Shown: positions 63,437-64,000 of the stretch, piece by piece
Layout of the letters: each line of letters begins with the position of its first letter
Position numbering within the stretch: position 1 is the stretch's first letter
Assembly: GCA_016711805.1 (NCBI GenBank)
Contig: JADJSH010000012.1
Location: 1-64,000, forward strand
From: Bacteroidota bacterium
GTDB taxonomy: Bacteria; Bacteroidota; Bacteroidia; B-17B0; Aurantibacillaceae
Length of the DNA: 64,000 nucleotides
Direction: 5' to 3'
Program-made: the position numbers and the translations under genes
The notes under the pieces: generated by a model
Databases searched by the model: none
Seen by the model: the letters and a program-made list of their open reading frames with translations, nothing else
Told to the model about the DNA's origin: nothing

Positions 63437-63488
63437 GCTGTAAATTTATAGCATTAAATTACAAATAATTTAGATATTTACAGTATGC
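63433..63488. promoter_or_regulatory. Symmetric intergenic region between two divergent secreted-protein genes
   Basis: GCATGCTGTAAAT (63433-63445 region) and ATTTACAGTATGC (63476-63488 region) form a 13-bp inverted repeat with one mismatch. It includes both start codons, each reading ATGCG. The centre is nearly all A/T. This could bind a dimeric regulator or reflect inversion/duplication. Confidence 0.45.
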
Positions 63489-64000
63489 GATTTAGTTTAG
63501 TTTTAGTTTTTTGTAGCTTTTTATGTTTTACGCATATTAAAGCCCAAGATTCTGTTGCTTTTACTAAAAATTTTAGGCTGTATGAGGGTTTGTATTTAGG
63601 CTATCAAGATTTTAGATACAATTGGCCTATTCCAAAAGAAAAAATTATCACCAAAATCAATAAAGATCAATTGGATTTTTATTCGAAATTAATTGAAGAA
63701 GAATTTATTGAATATACCGAAAGAGATGGGTCCATTACAAAAATGAAATCAGAACAAGTGTGGGGTTACTGCCAAAACAATATTATTTTCATCAATCAAG
63801 ATAAAAATTTTTACAGAATTCCTGTTTTTGGCTCAATCAGTAATTTTATAGGAACTGTTGAGGTTACTAATTATTCACCTGGTTACGACCCTTTTATGAA
63901 TGCTCCTATTGGTAGTAATGCTCAAAAAGTAAGAGAGATTAGACAATATTTATTTGATTTTTATAGTGGAGAAATTGCGCCATTTAGCATTGACAAAATG
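63485..64000 (+). CDS. Hypothetical secreted protein, N-terminal part (cut by window edge)
   Basis: From ATG 63485 the frame stays open for 172 codons to the window end. It has a signal peptide (MRFSLVLVFCSFLCFTHIKAQ) followed by NFRLYEGLYLGYQDFRYNWPI, IEYTERDGSITKMKS, VWGYCQNNIIFINQDKNFYRIPVFGSISNF. The alternating polar/hydrophobic mature part suggests a beta-rich periplasmic or outer-membrane protein. No family is recognised. It is divergent from the S8 protease with only 48 bases between start codons. Confidence 0.7.
   Translation, partial: MRFSLVLVFCSFLCFTHIKAQDSVAFTKNFRLYEGLYLGYQDFRYNWPIPKEKIITKINKDQLDFYSKLIEEEFIEYTERDGSITKMKSEQVWGYCQNNIIFINQDKNFYRIPVFGSISNFIGTVEVTNYSPGYDPFMNAPIGSNAQKVREIRQYLFDFYSGEIAPFSIDKM

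Overview
This is an AT-rich (about one third G+C) chromosomal segment of a member of the Bacteroidota. The evidence is the gene content: type IX secretion system (T9SS) parts (a PorU-type sortase with a PorV-type partner, a DUF6089/PorG-like barrel), four secreted proteins with T9SS C-terminal sorting domains, a TamL-type lipoprotein barrel, Bacteroidota-only families (DUF4175, DUF4292, DUF3822), and TAnnTTTG promoter boxes in place of clear Shine-Dalgarno sites. Order or genus cannot be fixed from the sequence. No rRNA, tRNA, CRISPR array, transposase, integrase or replication origin was found.

Layout. 1-4.4 kb: start of ybeY, a small membrane protein, an anti-sigma-type ATPase and a DUF4175 gene. 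4.4-8.5 kb: dxs and a membrane protein of the 'site-specific recombinase' family. 8.6-10.7 kb: selenium genes selD-mnmH. 10.9-12.7 kb: a very basic secreted protein and purD. 12.7-17.2 kb: three T9SS cargo proteins separated by palindromic intergenic DNA. 17.4-22.9 kb: a leftward envelope cluster (sugar nucleotidyltransferase, TPR lipoprotein, DUF4292 lipoprotein, EnvC-like protein). 23.2-26.2 kb: an SDR enzyme, tadA and gltX among inverted-repeat elements. 26.2-29.2 kb: a TPR/SpoIIE phosphatase and a CHAD-like protein. 29.2-35.3 kb: porU2/porV2-type pair. 35.5-37.9 kb: a polytopic glycosyltransferase-like protein overlapping a membrane transglutaminase. 38-43.3 kb: pssA and a MacAB-like ABC efflux operon. 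43.3-48.5 kb: serine hydrolase, lipB, a sugar-phosphate isomerase, a thioesterase, a polyprenyl synthase and rmlA. 48.7-54.5 kb: ctaA and a group of envelope and RNA-modification genes. 54.5-64 kb: tamL, prfC, a PaaY-like hexapeptide protein, a PorG-like barrel, a subtilase with a T9SS tail, and the start of an unknown secreted protein.

The most striking property is that six genes are interrupted by seven small lesions: five apparent single-base losses at A/T runs and two in-frame TAA codons. In each case the reading frame continues with family-typical sequence on the other side. The likeliest cause is uncorrected assembly error, with real gene decay as the alternative. A second theme is dispersed intergenic inverted repeats, two of which bracket tadA, and one large attC-like palindrome next to a T9SS cargo gene. 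No clearly new multi-gene system is evident. The least understood pieces are the glycosyltransferase/transglutaminase pair, the basic secreted protein and the CHAD-like gene.
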